Positions 1 through 10,734 of a DNA stretch of 64,000 bases are shown here, piece after piece. A program made the position numbers and the translations under genes. This DNA comes from Liolophura sinensis (Eukaryota; Mollusca; Polyplacophora; Chitonida; Chitonidae). Below the pieces are notes generated by a model. The model was not told where the DNA came from and did no database searches. It was given only the letters and a program-made list of their open reading frames with translations. The DNA lies in NCBI RefSeq assembly GCF_032854445.1, contig NC_088304.1, forward strand, positions 15,539,850-15,603,849, given 5' to 3'. How positions within the stretch are numbered: position 1 is the stretch's first letter; every line of letters begins with the position of its first letter.

Positions 1-131
1 TAAGTAAATGATGCTATGAAAATTCAAGGAGCAAAGAGCGGTATGAATAACCGTGTGAAAACATTCATCTCAGCTGAGCGATTTGCTTCATGTACGTTTA
101 AATCTTGCGTTGTGTAAACATATATAAAAGA

Positions 132-495
132 CTGAGTGAGTGCTTCGGGTTTAACATCGTACTAAAGAATTTTTCAGTCATATGACGACGAAAGTATCAT
201 AAGAGTGCATGTACATGTGCTTCCTTGTTGCAGGACGATTTCCACCGCTCTTTTATCTATTGGCTGCTTCACTGAGACGACTTATCGAAGGCAAGTAAGC
301 CGCTCTGCAGAGCCATTATACTGATACGGGTCAACTAGTCGACAGTCGTTGCACTACCTTCTTCATGATGAACGCCAAGCAAGGAAGTTACAACTTTCTC
401 TTTTTAAAGTCTTAGGTCTGACTCGACCCAGAATTCATCCTGGATCTATCGCTTTCCGAATCGGACGCTCCACCAACTGTGCTATCGGGTCGGTA
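132..495 (-). mobile_element. tRNA-derived SINE, family 1, near full length
   Basis: Read on the minus strand, the element begins near 494 with a tRNA-like head. An A-box-like TAGCACAGTTGGTGGAGCG and a B-box-like GGATGAATTCTGGGTCGAG can be seen. It ends near 132 in a GAGTGAGTG-like simple repeat after the block gcactcactcagtctt. The same roughly 360-bp sequence recurs at 27965, 30309 and 30549. An imperfect flanking duplication is possible (ataaaagac before, gtaaaagag after). SINEs of this kind are transcribed by RNA polymerase III and copied by a partner LINE; none of this was tested. The copy looks older than the one at 27965 because it has more mismatches. Confidence 0.85.
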
Positions 496-504
496 GATGT
501 AAAA

Positions 505-695
505 GAGTACTAATAGTCAACCATAACGAACAGGTCGATAATCGTAAGACGAACTTCCAAAACAACGTTTAACATAAACCAGACCTAAGCAAGTATTTAG
601 AATTGTGCAGAGGAGCAATGGACAGCTTTCAACGATGTCGGAAACGCACAAGAATTGTTCTAGTAATACAACTTTGATCCAAACCCTGACCATGA
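505..695. repeat. Dispersed repeat, copy 1 of 3
   Basis: This stretch resembles 46670-46790 and 60485-60720. Shared landmarks with the 60.5-kb copy include aggtcgataatcg/aggtcaataatcg, a gaggagcaat/gagaagcaat segment and a gatgtcggaaa/gatgttggaaa segment. On the minus strand short in-frame similarity persists (LEQFLCVSDI here, LEHTLRLSNI at 60.6 kb), but stops interrupt it. It may be a relic of a coding transposon or a non-coding repeat. The family is not identified. Confidence 0.55.
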
Positions 696-699
696 TAGT

Positions 700-1180
700 A
701 TATAAGTTGTCAATGATCAAAGTTATTTTGAACACTTCGTTTGGATTTACTTCCTGTAAAATTTAAGGAAACTTGAAGGCGTTTGATGGAATATCCTCAA
801 CACAATAGTCCTTGGAAGTATTAACTTGTGATGTTGATTTGAAATCGACAAAAGTCATAACCTCTAAGAACTACGTACAGGTCACTTTGATTAACTTTCT
901 CGTACATTGCTTTTCAAGTAAGATAATTATGTTAAAATTAACACTATCCCTCTTGTCATATAGGCTGTGTGACAGGAACCTGTTGTCCTTTCATACAAAT
1001 ATTCTGGCGAGCAAAGAATTATCATGTCATTCAACAAATATGCATGCCCCACATGCCCAGTTCATTCTCCTCGTCAGTGTGTTTTAGTGCATTTCATTCA
1101 TAGCGTTTACTATACATTGTTTACTTAAATGTAGCAGATCATCGATATATTGTCTGGTATTTAAAGAGCTTGTTTAAAAT
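700..1180. other. AT-rich stretch with no recognised feature
   Basis: Only short open frames occur, on both strands, with no recognisable protein or repeat. Nothing else was seen. Confidence 0.5.
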
Positions 1181-1395
1181 TTAATTTTTAATAACGTCTT
1201 CATACGAGAAGAAAAATAGGTCTACCAAGAGGGGCACAATTTGTACCCATCTGAATACCAGTACACTGTTATTATATATATGGTGCTCCACGAATTTCAA
1301 TTCCATGTTACTGATAAAAAATTCAAGCAATTCGGAACCAGTGAATAACAACTTATACCATGATGAATCATACTGCACTGGGTACAAGGCAGAGT
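1181..1395 (-). pseudogene. Penelope-like retroelement reverse transcriptase relic
   Basis: On the minus strand, about 1259 down to 1224 reads GIQMGTNCAPL, and a shift of one frame continues as LVDLFFFSYEDVIKN down to about 1183. This matches the catalytic-core neighbourhood of Penelope-like element reverse transcriptases, where a GIPMGTNCAPL block runs directly into an LADLFLYSYE block. A preceding FVEHHIYNN segment fits the FV-F-G-YQQ region in place. The proline of the block is replaced by glutamine, a frameshift splits the motif, and stops lie upstream, so the gene is dead. The GIY-YIG endonuclease domain expected further downstream was not found. Penelope-like elements are common in lophotrochozoans. 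Confidence 0.75.
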
Positions 1396-1654
1396 TAAAT
1401 TATTTGAATGACGATTTGAAGCTGAATGAAACTAAATGTCCTCGCTTGTATCTATCTTCTCTTGAAGGACCTTCTTTGCGTGCGAATTCAAATCTCAACA
1501 GACCAAGAACAATTCTCAAGCTTTCAAAAAGAAACAACGCTGATGGATAAGGGAATCCTTTGAAATCTTCAATGTCCGATTTGGTGGCGTACGATGGTCG
1601 CTGTGTATCAATGATTCCGCTTTCTTGTCTCAGGAATTTGATACCACATCTCAT
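1396..1654 (-). other. 84-codon open frame upstream of the Penelope relic
   Basis: The frame is open on the minus strand and lies directly upstream of the RT motif in the same direction. Its residues (for example SYATKSDIEDFKGFPYPSAL) match no domain I recognise. It may be an earlier part of the same decayed retroelement, but no Penelope motif was seen in it. Confidence 0.2.
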
Positions 1655-1663
1655 GCAGCAAAC

Positions 1664-1760
1664 CAGCTTCAGTTGATTACTAGGTCAATCTGTCAGCCTT
1701 GTCAGTTGATTACTAGGTCAATCTGTCAGGCCTTGTCAGTTGATTACTAGGTCAATCTTC
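1664..1760. repeat. Short tandem repeat, about 35-bp unit, 3 copies
   Basis: Three near-identical copies of a unit that contains cagttgattactaggtcaat are separated by ctgtcag(g)ccttgt. The third copy breaks off after gtcaatctt. Confidence 0.9.
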
Positions 1761-1981
1761 TATGGGTTATCAGTATTGAACTACTTGTGAGAAAGATATT
1801 TTCGGAGAAAGAGAATACACGGAATCAGTATCAAAGTGAGTTCAACGGAGGGGCGAAGACGTTCTATTAATTTCTGTCTTGATCAGACACGAGAGGTACG
1901 GTGCATCCACATGAGTTCTTCGCATCTGTCAAGATTTTATCCGAACTTTTTGTCGTCACACTATGACGATTTAGCCAGCGT

Positions 1982-2356
1982 ATGCTAACGTATGAAAAAT
2001 TTTGCAAATTCGCGAGTGTACGTCGAATAAGTTATGGGCAAGTTTTGTTTAAGTTAAGAGCACGTCGTAGTGCGGTGAGGTCGTGGAAACATTTTCTGAA
2101 TACACATGCACAAAATTTTCGACGTATGCCAGTGCATGGCTCATATATTCCGCAAGTTGTAGGTAAGTTATGCGATAGTGGACAAGCTGTCAACGTCGGC
2201 AACACGCTAAGCATTCGTCCGCATACGTTATCTACATGTTATCGAAACGTTCTAGTTCCCTTCACACAAAGCCAAACTGAAACTGAGAGAAATTACAAAA
2301 GCAAAATGTTTAGGCGCAAGAAAGCATTTCAGTTTCATACGAGCGTCATGACATGA
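1982..2356 (+). other. 124-codon open frame with internal splice-donor-like site; unrecognised
   Basis: The open frame is rich in arginine and lysine, with no recognised domain, signal peptide or membrane segment. At 2161-2168 the sequence reads AG|GTAAGT, a strong match to a splice donor, so the upstream part (to Tyr-Ile-Pro-Gln-Val-Val) could be an exon. No partner exon or acceptor was identified. The start codon has no supporting evidence. A chance open frame is equally likely. Confidence 0.15.
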
Positions 2357-2359
2357 GTC

Positions 2360-2640
2360 ACACTGGCAAGACATGCGCACTCTTTGTATGTGCATACAAG
2401 CAAACGGGCTTTATCCGCCACAAGCTGGTCTTAGCTTGGGTCAAACTGTGGGTTTGCCATCTGATAAACTTTTAATTATAATAAGCATTATTAATTTTAC
2501 AGCAACGCTATATAGACCAGTGTGTGAATTCTTGGGATGAAAACATTTGATACATACAAGCGGATTTTTTAGGCAAATCTCCAGGATCATTTCATCTACG
2601 TGTAGAAAACTGAATTCAACATCATCGTGTTTCCTTGACC
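2360..2640. other. No recognised feature
   Basis: AT-rich sequence between the open frame and the minisatellite. Nothing was recognised. Confidence 0.4.
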
Positions 2641-2653
2641 TAATTCAGATTAA

Positions 2654-3167
2654 GCCATGCTACAAGGGGGCATCTATGTTGCTATTTTTTAGGCCATGTT
2701 ACTTGGGGGCATCTATGTTGCTTTTATAAGCCATGTTACCAGGGGGCTTCTATGTTGCTATTTTTTTTAAGCCATGCTACCAGAGGGCATCTATGTTGCG
2801 ATTTTTTTAAGCCATGTTACCAAGGGGAATCTATGTTGCTATTTTTTTAAGCCATGCTACCAGGGGGCATCTATGTTGCTATTTTTAAAGCCATGTTACC
2901 AAGGGGAATCTATGTTACTATTTTTTTTAAGCCATGCTACCAGAGGGCATCTATGTTGCGATTTTTTTAAACCATGCTACCAAGGGGAATCTATGTTGCT
3001 ATTTTTTAAACCATGCTACCAGGGGGCATCTATGTTGCTATTTTTTTAAGCCATGTTAACAGGGGTCATCTATGTTGCTATCTTTTAAAGCCATGCTACC
3101 AGGTGACATCTATGTTGCTATTTTTTAAGCCATGCTACCAGGGGTCATCTATGTTGCTATTTTTTTT
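2654..3167. repeat. Minisatellite, 39-40-bp unit, about 13 copies
   Basis: The unit reads roughly agccatgctaccaggggg, then catctatgttgct, then a run of T that varies in length. The T run shifts the period between 38 and 42. Copies alternate between a ggggcatc and a ggggaatc form. A 91-codon frame with a KPCYQG(A/E)SMLLFF-like repeat is a by-product of the near-39-bp period and is not taken as a gene. The array ends directly at agcatttacaagaacagtta (3168-3187), which is the minus-strand form of a landmark of the dispersed element described at 43470. Confidence 0.95.
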
Positions 3168-3189
3168 TAGCATTTACAAGAACAGTTAG

Positions 3190-4060
3190 CGTATTTTGTA
3201 TATATCTTAACATATCAAACATTTCGTCATACCACTGCGGAAAAAAAATTATTTGTAAACTGAAAAATTGAGTTTCATTTTAAGTCTTTGAATACCCCGT
3301 TACTGGGTGTTACGTTGTTCATACACCTAGGAGATCTTTTTTTCGCTATGCTATACCTTGAGCTTTGCCCTGGTGTATACCGTTGCTGAATTTTTCCATG
3401 GGCCGAATTAACACGACAGCCTCCCATCGTTTCTCCGCGGAGCGTAATTTACGAGACTGTCTTAAGACATTATTTACAACTTGCAGGTGACCGGATGTGT
3501 TAGTATTAGAGCAAACTGCCATTAAATAGCATGATCGGAAGTGCTTCGTTTTCAGGCTTTTAACACGACGTCAAGTTTAAAGTACAATTTGACACGGCTG
3601 CATGCTTGGTTATCTGTGTCAGGTTTTATGTCTCCCATCCAACTGAGGTCCTAAGGTGTTTTATGTGGAGTAAAGTACATGTGTCACACGACAAGATATA
3701 TGGCAGGAATGCTCTTGGGAGCAAACAAAACAGGAGTCTGTTGATGGGCTTGGCCGTGTCAATTTGCATTTTGGGGGGGGGGGGGTAATTTGTAATGGCG
3801 TTTCCCCATCCAAGTTGAATGATGCACGCCAATAAGGGAACGCTGAATAAATTTTTTTCCCAAGAGAACTAAGCCTTTACACAGCTGTCGTAAAGAACAC
3901 CGATGGTATAAGGATACAAGCGTGGACAGTAAAGAGGGGGATGTTAACACACTGAGTCCACAGAAAATGCTAGGCTTTGACCCTTGACAAATTACGCATG
4001 TTCAAACAACGATAGATAACATTTCAAGACATGCTTAGGTACACCGTTAAGTACACATTT
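3190..4060. other. No recognised gene; contains a poly-G tract at 3774-3786
   Basis: Mostly unique sequence. It holds a G run of about 13 bases and could include the 3' untranslated part of the LINE relic that ends at 4067 on the minus strand, but no LINE tail was recognised. Confidence 0.4.
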
Positions 4061-4066
4061 TAGGTG

Positions 4067-4600
4067 TTAGAATCTGTAGCAGCGAGTGAGAAAATTGGCA
4101 ACAGCCTGAAAAACTTTGTTGTGATTTCTCACCGGTTTTAAAACCGTGTCTTCTGACGGGTTCCTAACACGAGTTAATTTTGCGTAAAATATGCGCCTGG
4201 CGTCAATATGACGCCTACAACGAAAAAGAACATGCGCAACAGTATCTTGTACAAAACGTTCCTCACAATGACCCGTGTCATGGAGACTGATTTTATGCAA
4301 ATAGCTGTTTGTTTTAATGTGACCAGACAAGAGTATAAATACGAGTATTTCGTCACAGCGACAGTTGAGAGAGAGATTGTACCTTACAGAGATTTGAGGG
4401 TTGTGAGAGTAAAAGAATCTTCCTGTAACAGAGTCATCCCATTCATTTTGCCATACTGGTATAAATTTCGGTTTGACATAACTAATAGCTTCTTGTACAG
4501 ACAAAGGGATGGTGTGGGATATATTGGGTAGATCAAGGGCCTTTTTGGCCAGTTTGTCGGCCAACTCATTTCCGTCAACACCAATTTGCATTGTTTTCAT
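4067..4600 (-). pseudogene. 5'-truncated non-LTR retrotransposon: RNase H plus C-terminal zinc-knuckle region
   Basis: The frame is open for 187 codons on the minus strand. Near its start it reads GVDGNELADKLAKKAL, the conserved third acidic block of the RNase H domain in Jockey/R1/I-type LINEs, where the Asp is catalytic. It continues with a W-NEWD segment and then C-EERFVQDTVAHVLFRCRR, which matches the typical C-terminal zinc-knuckle segment (C-x-x-C, H-LF-C) of these ORF2 proteins, with one cysteine changed. Everything upstream (endonuclease, RT, most of RNase H) is missing. The first 10-14 codons of the open frame appear to come from the adjoining dispersed repeat, so the start codon is accidental. 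The intact frame suggests a fairly recent truncated copy. Confidence 0.8.
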
Positions 4601-4860
4601 GTGATTGTTTACAAAATGCGATGACAGCACAGCACATTTAGCTTACTGGCGTCTAATAATTGCAACTAGCACCATTGCATTTTATCCTAATTTTGCTTAT
4701 ACCATAGCCTTAGGTAATGTGGATATTGCCACATTTTAAGCATTTACACGAACTGTTAGACTAAAACCTTAAAACCAGATTTCACCGGTTACGTGTGACA
4801 ATTTGTAAGCTACCACACTGTCGTCGCTGCTTTGGTTTTATTCTATATAAAAGTTGGCGT
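4595..4860 (-). repeat. Dispersed element carrying one 81-bp satellite unit (minus copy)
   Basis: On the minus strand, from about 4850, the sequence reads aaccaaagcagcgacgacag, tgtggtagcttacaaatt and cacgtaaccggtgaaat. It then passes through a ttttagtctaacagttcgtg and aaatgcttaaa block, a ctatggtataag.aaaattagg block, and an attattagacgcc block near 4660. The first part matches the 81-bp unit of the array at 23460-26600; the later blocks match the copies at 43470 and 55670. It abuts the LINE relic. Confidence 0.8.
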
Positions 4861-4899
4861 TTTTGATCGAGAATGCATTTTTGGCTGGTTATTAACAAG

Positions 4900-7270
4900 C
4901 AACCATTTCTCTTACGGCCATGTGTGCTTTGGCCAAAATTTAAACTCCTGATTTGGAAATTTACAGAATTGTGCTGGGATATTGAAATTTGCACTTACTT
5001 ATCGTACCTCTCTGGGGCCGATTCTCCCCCTTACCCTCCCAAATCCTTTGTGAGTTACCAACATCGCTAAAACTGCCAGATGCTTTTGTTTTGTACAGGC
5101 CATCGGTAACATACAGAGAAATGAAAATTAGAAGATGTCCGTAGTTACCCATTCATGTTTTATTTCACGATAATGAAATAAGCCTAAAGCAATTCACCTC
5201 GCCCTAGATACATCAGGTGAAATCAGGTTGACAAGACATTTTGCTGTGAATTAGATACATTCATCGTCAACGATGTAGTAATTAAAACCGGTAAATGGCA
5301 CAATAGCAGTTAATAAATCGCAGCTGGACTTCCCGAGAACGGCGTCCGGTCTACGTTGGCATGTCTTCTGCTCGTGTACGTCGGCCGAGGTCGACACGTA
5401 GGCCCTGAATGGTACGTATATATGCGGGGTTGTTTACAGAACTAATACCGGGCAAATGTCGGTATGCGGAAGTTGTCCGGCACTGCTGAGGGAAATTCTT
5501 CGTTGTCCTTTGACCAAAAGTAAATTGTTAACACCTGTTAATTTACTTAGGCTGATTTGGACGATAATGTAACCCTTTCAACCAAGGAGTAGATTGAAAC
5601 GTAACAGAGAAATGGATGAGACTAAATGCCTTCAGCCTTTGAGGCTTTTTTTAAATATCTATAAGTAATGCCAATGCACTGAGCACTGTATTAATTTATT
5701 TAGTGTTTAACAGCGTATTTCCATTTATATGTATACGATGGAGGTAAGCTGTGTGCGTCTAGAAAACCAGAACACCAAGGGTAAACCATACAGCAGATGT
5801 TCATAAGTAACTGGTGAACTTAATGAAAGGTAGTCTAGTACTAAAGTAGCGGGTTCAGTGAGAACATCGTTTTGGTGGAATGCAAGTTATCACCAACGAG
5901 CTTCATGTACGACGACACAGCGTGAATGTGAGTGAATTTAAGTTTCCACGCCCAAACGCTCCACTGGCCGTGCTAGCTCCGTAGGCAGCTTAATGCAAGT
6001 AAAGCCCGGCGCATATGTGATGATTCGGCTTGGTTGAAAGTTGTCCGAGGCCCGAATCTCACTCTTTTGTCATTGCAAAGGGAGAGATATCGTCTGAGCA
6101 TACCGATACTTAATCGTGCGCTATTCAGGGCTCAGTCATCACTCTCCTTGCTAACTAAATTGGTTAACCAGTAAATGAGAAGACGAAAGACGTCGCATCC
6201 ATGGAAACAGCAAATTTCGGATTCATGTGACAAATTTCAACGACCCTGAGTGAAACGAGATCAGATCATCGAATGTATTGATGTGAATATCTATCTTGTG
6301 TTTAGAATACTTAGTGGACAAAGATTTTAACCCAGAAGATCAGTCATATTTTCAATTGATTTAGGAGCCGCGATCAAAATTTGGGCAGTTTGGGGCAGTT
6401 TTGGGCTTGAAAGTTATATAATTACTCCCATTCTGTATGAAACATGCATGTCGCTTCTGTATGTGCTAAAACAAAAACCATTAAATGTGTTTTCTTGTTG
6501 TAGTTACGTCATACCAAACTCCGATGTTAGTTTAGGGCTTTCCCCGATAGAGGGGCACTTTGAATGTAAACATTGCATTGAAAGTAGTCACTGTTTTCAG
6601 AGGATGCATATACTGAAAGTTATAGGATGCCTCTGTATAAGTTAGCTAACGGCCATATGTATATGATAAATACAAATACAATGTACAACAGTTTATAACG
6701 ACTTCACGGCGTACGCTCTGCCATTGCCCTTTAACATGTAGGCCCGCACGCACACAAAATAGTGTGATTATGAAATGCTCTGTATAACAGGATCGGTTCA
6801 CAGGATTAGTTAATTGACTTTCATACGAACAGTACAATTAGGTGATTGGCTTCTATTTGACTGACCATCCTGCGATCGACCAGTTGGCAATTCATCTGAC
6901 AGCCAACCTTTACTGATGCCTTTTCCAATTAAGCTAATTACGAAAACCTCAATTATACTCTTTCACCTGAACATTCCAAACAACAATTTAATCAAGAATG
7001 ATGTCTGTTTCCGAACAAAGTTACGAGATCTCAGGCTAAGAAATTAACGTACGGATGCTCTGTTTTTGTTGTGAAAATAATCGTGGGCATTCCAAGCGCG
7101 TCTAGATTTTTTCATCTGCCTCATATTTCGTAATATTCGCAATTATTGCGTTGTAGAGTCCTTTCGTTGTATGTGTCGGGAAATCAAATCTGACTGCACA
7201 TAATTCACGTCTATTGGGACTGATAACCTGACACAGCATATGATACGTAGCCAAAGGTTACAACGACAAC
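4900..7270. other. Unique AT-rich sequence, no recognised gene or repeat
   Basis: Open frames are short (up to about 65 codons) and match nothing known. No SINE, MITE or array was recognised in this 2.3-kb stretch. Confidence 0.5.
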
Positions 7271-7440
7271 CTTCGTGAGTGCTTACGACAAGCTACCAAT
7301 AATGGCCAACAAAGGTGTAAGTGCAACAGAACTTAGAGAGTTATTATGTGTAGTACTGTCCCATATTCTTTATTTTAGTGTGAAGGAATTTATTACCGAA
7401 ATGGCACACAGTGATGGCAGGATTACACACATCGGACAGA

Positions 7441-7514
7441 GTGCGAAATCCACGACCATCCGCAGGTTGCTGGAAGACCTTCCCAAGTACGCCCAAAGAG
7501 GAAGCCAGCATGAT
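7441..7514 (-). mobile_element. SINE family 2 internal fragment
   Basis: The sequence ccacgaccatccgcaggttg, ctggaagaccttccca and gaggaagccagcatga matches the middle of SINE family 2 copies such as 44866-45134. Head and tail are missing. The fragment lies inside a 165-codon open frame (7275-7772, plus strand), which is therefore unlikely to be a real gene. Confidence 0.75.
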
Positions 7515-7817
7515 GGCAGGAATACACAGGCGGACGAAGTATTAAGTATAGCAGGATTAACTGAAGGAAATTATCGTATATATAGTGAGTGTACTCACGT
7601 TCATAGACAAGTTATGACAAAGTGTTCATGCAGAATTAATATACCTCAATTTGTATGTTTGTCTACCTCTTCGCTCTCATCGTTTCGTCTTTTTATTGCT
7701 CACATCACGGCAGAGTTTCCTTGTAGAAGGTCAGGCACTGACATATTTATTGATTATTTCGCAATAAGGTGACGAGATCTACGAAAAACTAATTTACGAA
7801 GTTTTAGAAAAGTGGAT

Positions 7818-8606
7818 CTGTCTAAGTGGCGTTGTTTACACCTTTGCCACCATAAGGCTGAAATGCTGCTTACGTAGCGTTGTTTATACCATGGCCACCA
7901 TAAGGCTGAAATATTGCGTAAGTGGCGTTGTTTATACCATTGCCACCATAAAGCTGAAATACTGCCTAAGTGGCATTGTTTATGCCATGGCCACCATAAG
8001 GCTGAAATGTTGCCTAAGTGGCGATGTTTACACCATGGCCACCATAAGGCTGAAATGTTGCCTAAGTGACGTTGTTTATACCACTGCCACCATAAGGCTG
8101 AAATACTGCCTAAGTGGCATTGTTTATGCCATGGCCACCATAAGGCTGAAATACTGCCTAAGTGGCGTTGTTTATGCCATTGCCACCATAAGGCTGAAAT
8201 ACTGCCTAAGTGGCGTGGTTTATACCATTGCCACCATAAGGCTGAAATACTGCCTAAGTGGCGTTGTTTATACCATTGCCACCATAAGGCTGAAATACTG
8301 CCTAAATGGCGTTGTCTATACCATTGCCACCATAAGGCTGAAACACTGCCTAAGTGGCGTTGTTTATATGATTGCCATCATAAGGCTGAAACACTGCCTA
8401 AGTGGCGTTGTTTATACAATTGCCACCATAAGGCTGAAATACTGCCTAAGTGGCGTTGTTTATACCATTGCCACCATAAAGCTGAAATACTGCCTTAGTG
8501 GCGTTGTTTATACCAGTGCCACAAATAAAGCTGAAATACTGTCTAAGTGGCGTTGTTTATACCATTGCCACCATAAGGCTGAAATACTGCCTAAGTAGCG
8601 TTTTTT
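7818..8606. repeat. Minisatellite, 48-bp unit, about 16 copies
   Basis: The unit is cctaagtggcgttgtttata, then ccattgccaccataaggc, then tgaaatactg. Because 48 is a multiple of three, a 235-codon plus-strand frame runs through it with a 16-residue repeat (MATIRLKYCLSGVVYT). The ends are more diverged than the middle. There is no start context, no non-repetitive coding flank and no known family, so I treat the frame as a by-product of the repeat. Confidence 0.95.
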
Positions 8607-8609
8607 TTC

Positions 8610-9380
8610 ATTTCAGTATATAACCCTGTCTAGTTTCACACACGAATAAACCTAACCACCATCGCATGCAAGACGAGTTTGGCGTTATACCCCAATTAAA
8701 TAAATCATTAAATAAAATCCAGCTGATAGAAAAGGATCAAAGTGTTTTCTGCGTTATATGTATCGTTAACGCTCATGGCCACTGTGAATAGGTATAATGG
8801 GGGTAGGTGTAGACTAGAGTATGTAGATAGCGGTGAAATGCACCTTTCGAAGCTTGTATTGAGTGATGATAACGCCTGCAGTGTTGTTTTATGTATGATA
8901 AATAATTTTTATCACAACCGGACAGATGAAACAGGTTCACCATTGAGTGGATTACTAATATATGTATCCGCTTAGAGCTTGTTGAAGTGAACAATAACTC
9001 GTCAACGAGAGACACAATTACCGCTTCGTCCGGCATCTCACGAGGTCGTGACCCGAGGCAGGCACAGCTGGTCGCCACCGACCTCTGAGCAACGGGCCTC
9101 GTATCCCTCTTAATTTACCATAAGCGATGGCGTTCACGCTTAGTGCTGTAACTCAGTCGCATACACTACGGAGCCAATAATCTTTGGTGCATACCTGGCC
9201 CAGCCTGTGAGAAAGCAGCCATAACAATCTTTACATAGGCTGGCCGTCACAGGCTGGACTTTTCTATGCCAGCAGCTGACAGGGGTTCCTAACAACGTAC
9301 GCGTAGTACGATATTAATTATTGTAATAAGAATGAAGTTACACTCAAAAATTAACCTTTTAAATTTAACAAAAAATGTGT
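8610..9380. other. No recognised feature
   Basis: Includes a short hairpin-like pair (cagcctgtgagaaagc at 9203 and ggctggccgtcacaggctgg at 9239) but no recognised gene or repeat. Confidence 0.4.
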
Positions 9381-9383
9381 CTG

Positions 9384-9531
9384 AGTGATGCTAGAATATA
9401 TTCTGTTATTGCAGCAGACTGTTCTGTTAAATATAACTTACATATTCTGTGAAATCAAGATTCTATTAGACTAACAGGATATTGTGTTGAATATGGCTGA
9501 ATATTGTGTTAGAATACATTCTTGCATCACC
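9384..9531. mobile_element. Palindromic MITE
   Basis: The left end gtgatgctagaatatattct is complementary to the right end agaatacattcttgcatcac. The inner part also folds, through repeated agaatattctgtt-like segments. At about 148 bp with no coding capacity it fits a miniature inverted-repeat element. The transposase family is unknown and no target duplication was resolved. Confidence 0.7.
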
Positions 9532-9583
9532 CAGTCAACGGACTTTCTGTGAAAATACACAGATTGATTTTTTGAGTATAAGG

Positions 9584-9632
9584 GAGTGCGTGAGTGGATG
9601 CTTGGGGTTTAACGTCACACTTAAAGTATACA
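9584..9632 (-). mobile_element. SINE family 1 tail fragment
   Basis: The stretch ggagtgcgtgagtggatgct followed by tggggtttaacgtc matches the 3' end (minus orientation) of SINE family 1. The rest is missing. Confidence 0.6.
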
Positions 9633-9844
9633 GAGACGGACAAAGTGTTAAATATACAGAACCAAATCGTCGAATACATAGCTGAACTCGAGTCCATAAG
9701 GACATATTCAGGCATAATGCAACCCATTTTGTTTTGTTTGTCTGCATCCTGGTTTGGCATTGCCTTCATCATTATATCGTTCACGCAACAACGGATTTTT
9801 ACTTAACATCGCGTTAAGTGAACGCGATGGTTGAAAGACTCATG

Positions 9845-10300
9845 CACCTGTTTTAGAGCGATACGGAATGACACCAGTAATGTTAGTTGCATGATAGCAG
9901 TTCTAGGGCGACAGAGTATCACCAGAAATGTAATCGTCTATCATACAGAATGACACTGGCTGTATGATAGCTGTTCTATAGCGATACAGTGACTTTATTA
10001 TTGTACTAGGATTGACTGTATGAAACATTAAAGTGACACCAGTATTGTAAATCTAGGTGGATACAGAGTAGAACCATTATTGTGCTCGTCGTGGCCCTAT
10101 GATAGCGGTTCTAGGTGGACACAGAGTAGAACCAGTATTGTGCTCGTCGTGGCCGTATGATAGCGGCTCTAGGTTGATACAGAGTAGAACCAGTATTGTG
10201 CTCGTCGTAGCCGTTTGAAAGCGGTTCTAGGTGGATACAGAGTGGAACCAGTATTGTGCTCGTTGTGGCCGTTGATAGCGGTTCTAGGTGGTGTTACGGT
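9845..10300. repeat. Minisatellite, 58-bp unit, about 7 copies
   Basis: The unit gatagcggttctaggtggac, acagagtagaaccagtattg, tgctcgtcgtggccgtat is 58 bp. Clear copies start at 10101, 10159, 10217 and 10274. Earlier copies (9845-10090) are strongly decayed, so the array is younger at its right end. Confidence 0.9.
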
Positions 10301-10359
10301 AGTGAAAACAGCAACAGAAAACAGACTCAGTGACTCAATATTTCAATGTAAACAATGCT

Positions 10360-10734
10360 TTATATACAAAATGAGACGTACAGTTTTACAGACAGTTCAA
10401 CAACAACATACACATCAGTATTACCGGTCTTTACAAGTTTCCAGTTCACCTTTGCATCCCAAGGAATGTATTCCAGGAAATCCAACGTAAAGACCATGGG
10501 ATAAACACACAATCCACACAAGTCACAAATTGTCCTAGACAGGTACTTCGCCAGGTTAGCGAACACGAACACAGTACACAGGTTACACAGAACTGGAACA
10601 GTCAAGCCTTTGAATGACGTCACACCCGCAGAGCTACCTTCTGGGAAGAAGAGTTCTACCGGAAATGTGAGAACTTCGGTGGTTTGCGACGGCAATTCTC
10701 CTCCTAACACAGATGACTTCAAGACCAGTTCCTA
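10360..10734 (-). CDS. Candidate terminal coding exon, unknown product
   Basis: The minus strand has an open frame of about 124 codons ending in a TAA at 10360. Just upstream is cattttgcctag|gaactgg, a plausible splice acceptor, and the frame is open from directly after it in phase 0. The predicted residues begin ELVLKSSVLGGELPSQ and continue with several hydrophobic, cysteine-rich stretches (for example LCNLCTVFVFANLA and CDLCGLCVYP). Codon third positions look more G/C-rich than the surrounding sequence. No domain was recognised, no ATG starts the frame and no partner exon was found. It could be a chance open frame or a transposon piece. Confidence 0.3.

Noticed and set aside
7275-7772. 165-codon open frame
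   Set aside because: It contains a SINE family 2 fragment in its middle, so it is unlikely to be a functional coding region.
7891-8598. 235-codon open frame as a repeat protein gene
   Set aside because: It is produced by a 48-bp tandem repeat and lacks non-repetitive coding flanks or a known family.
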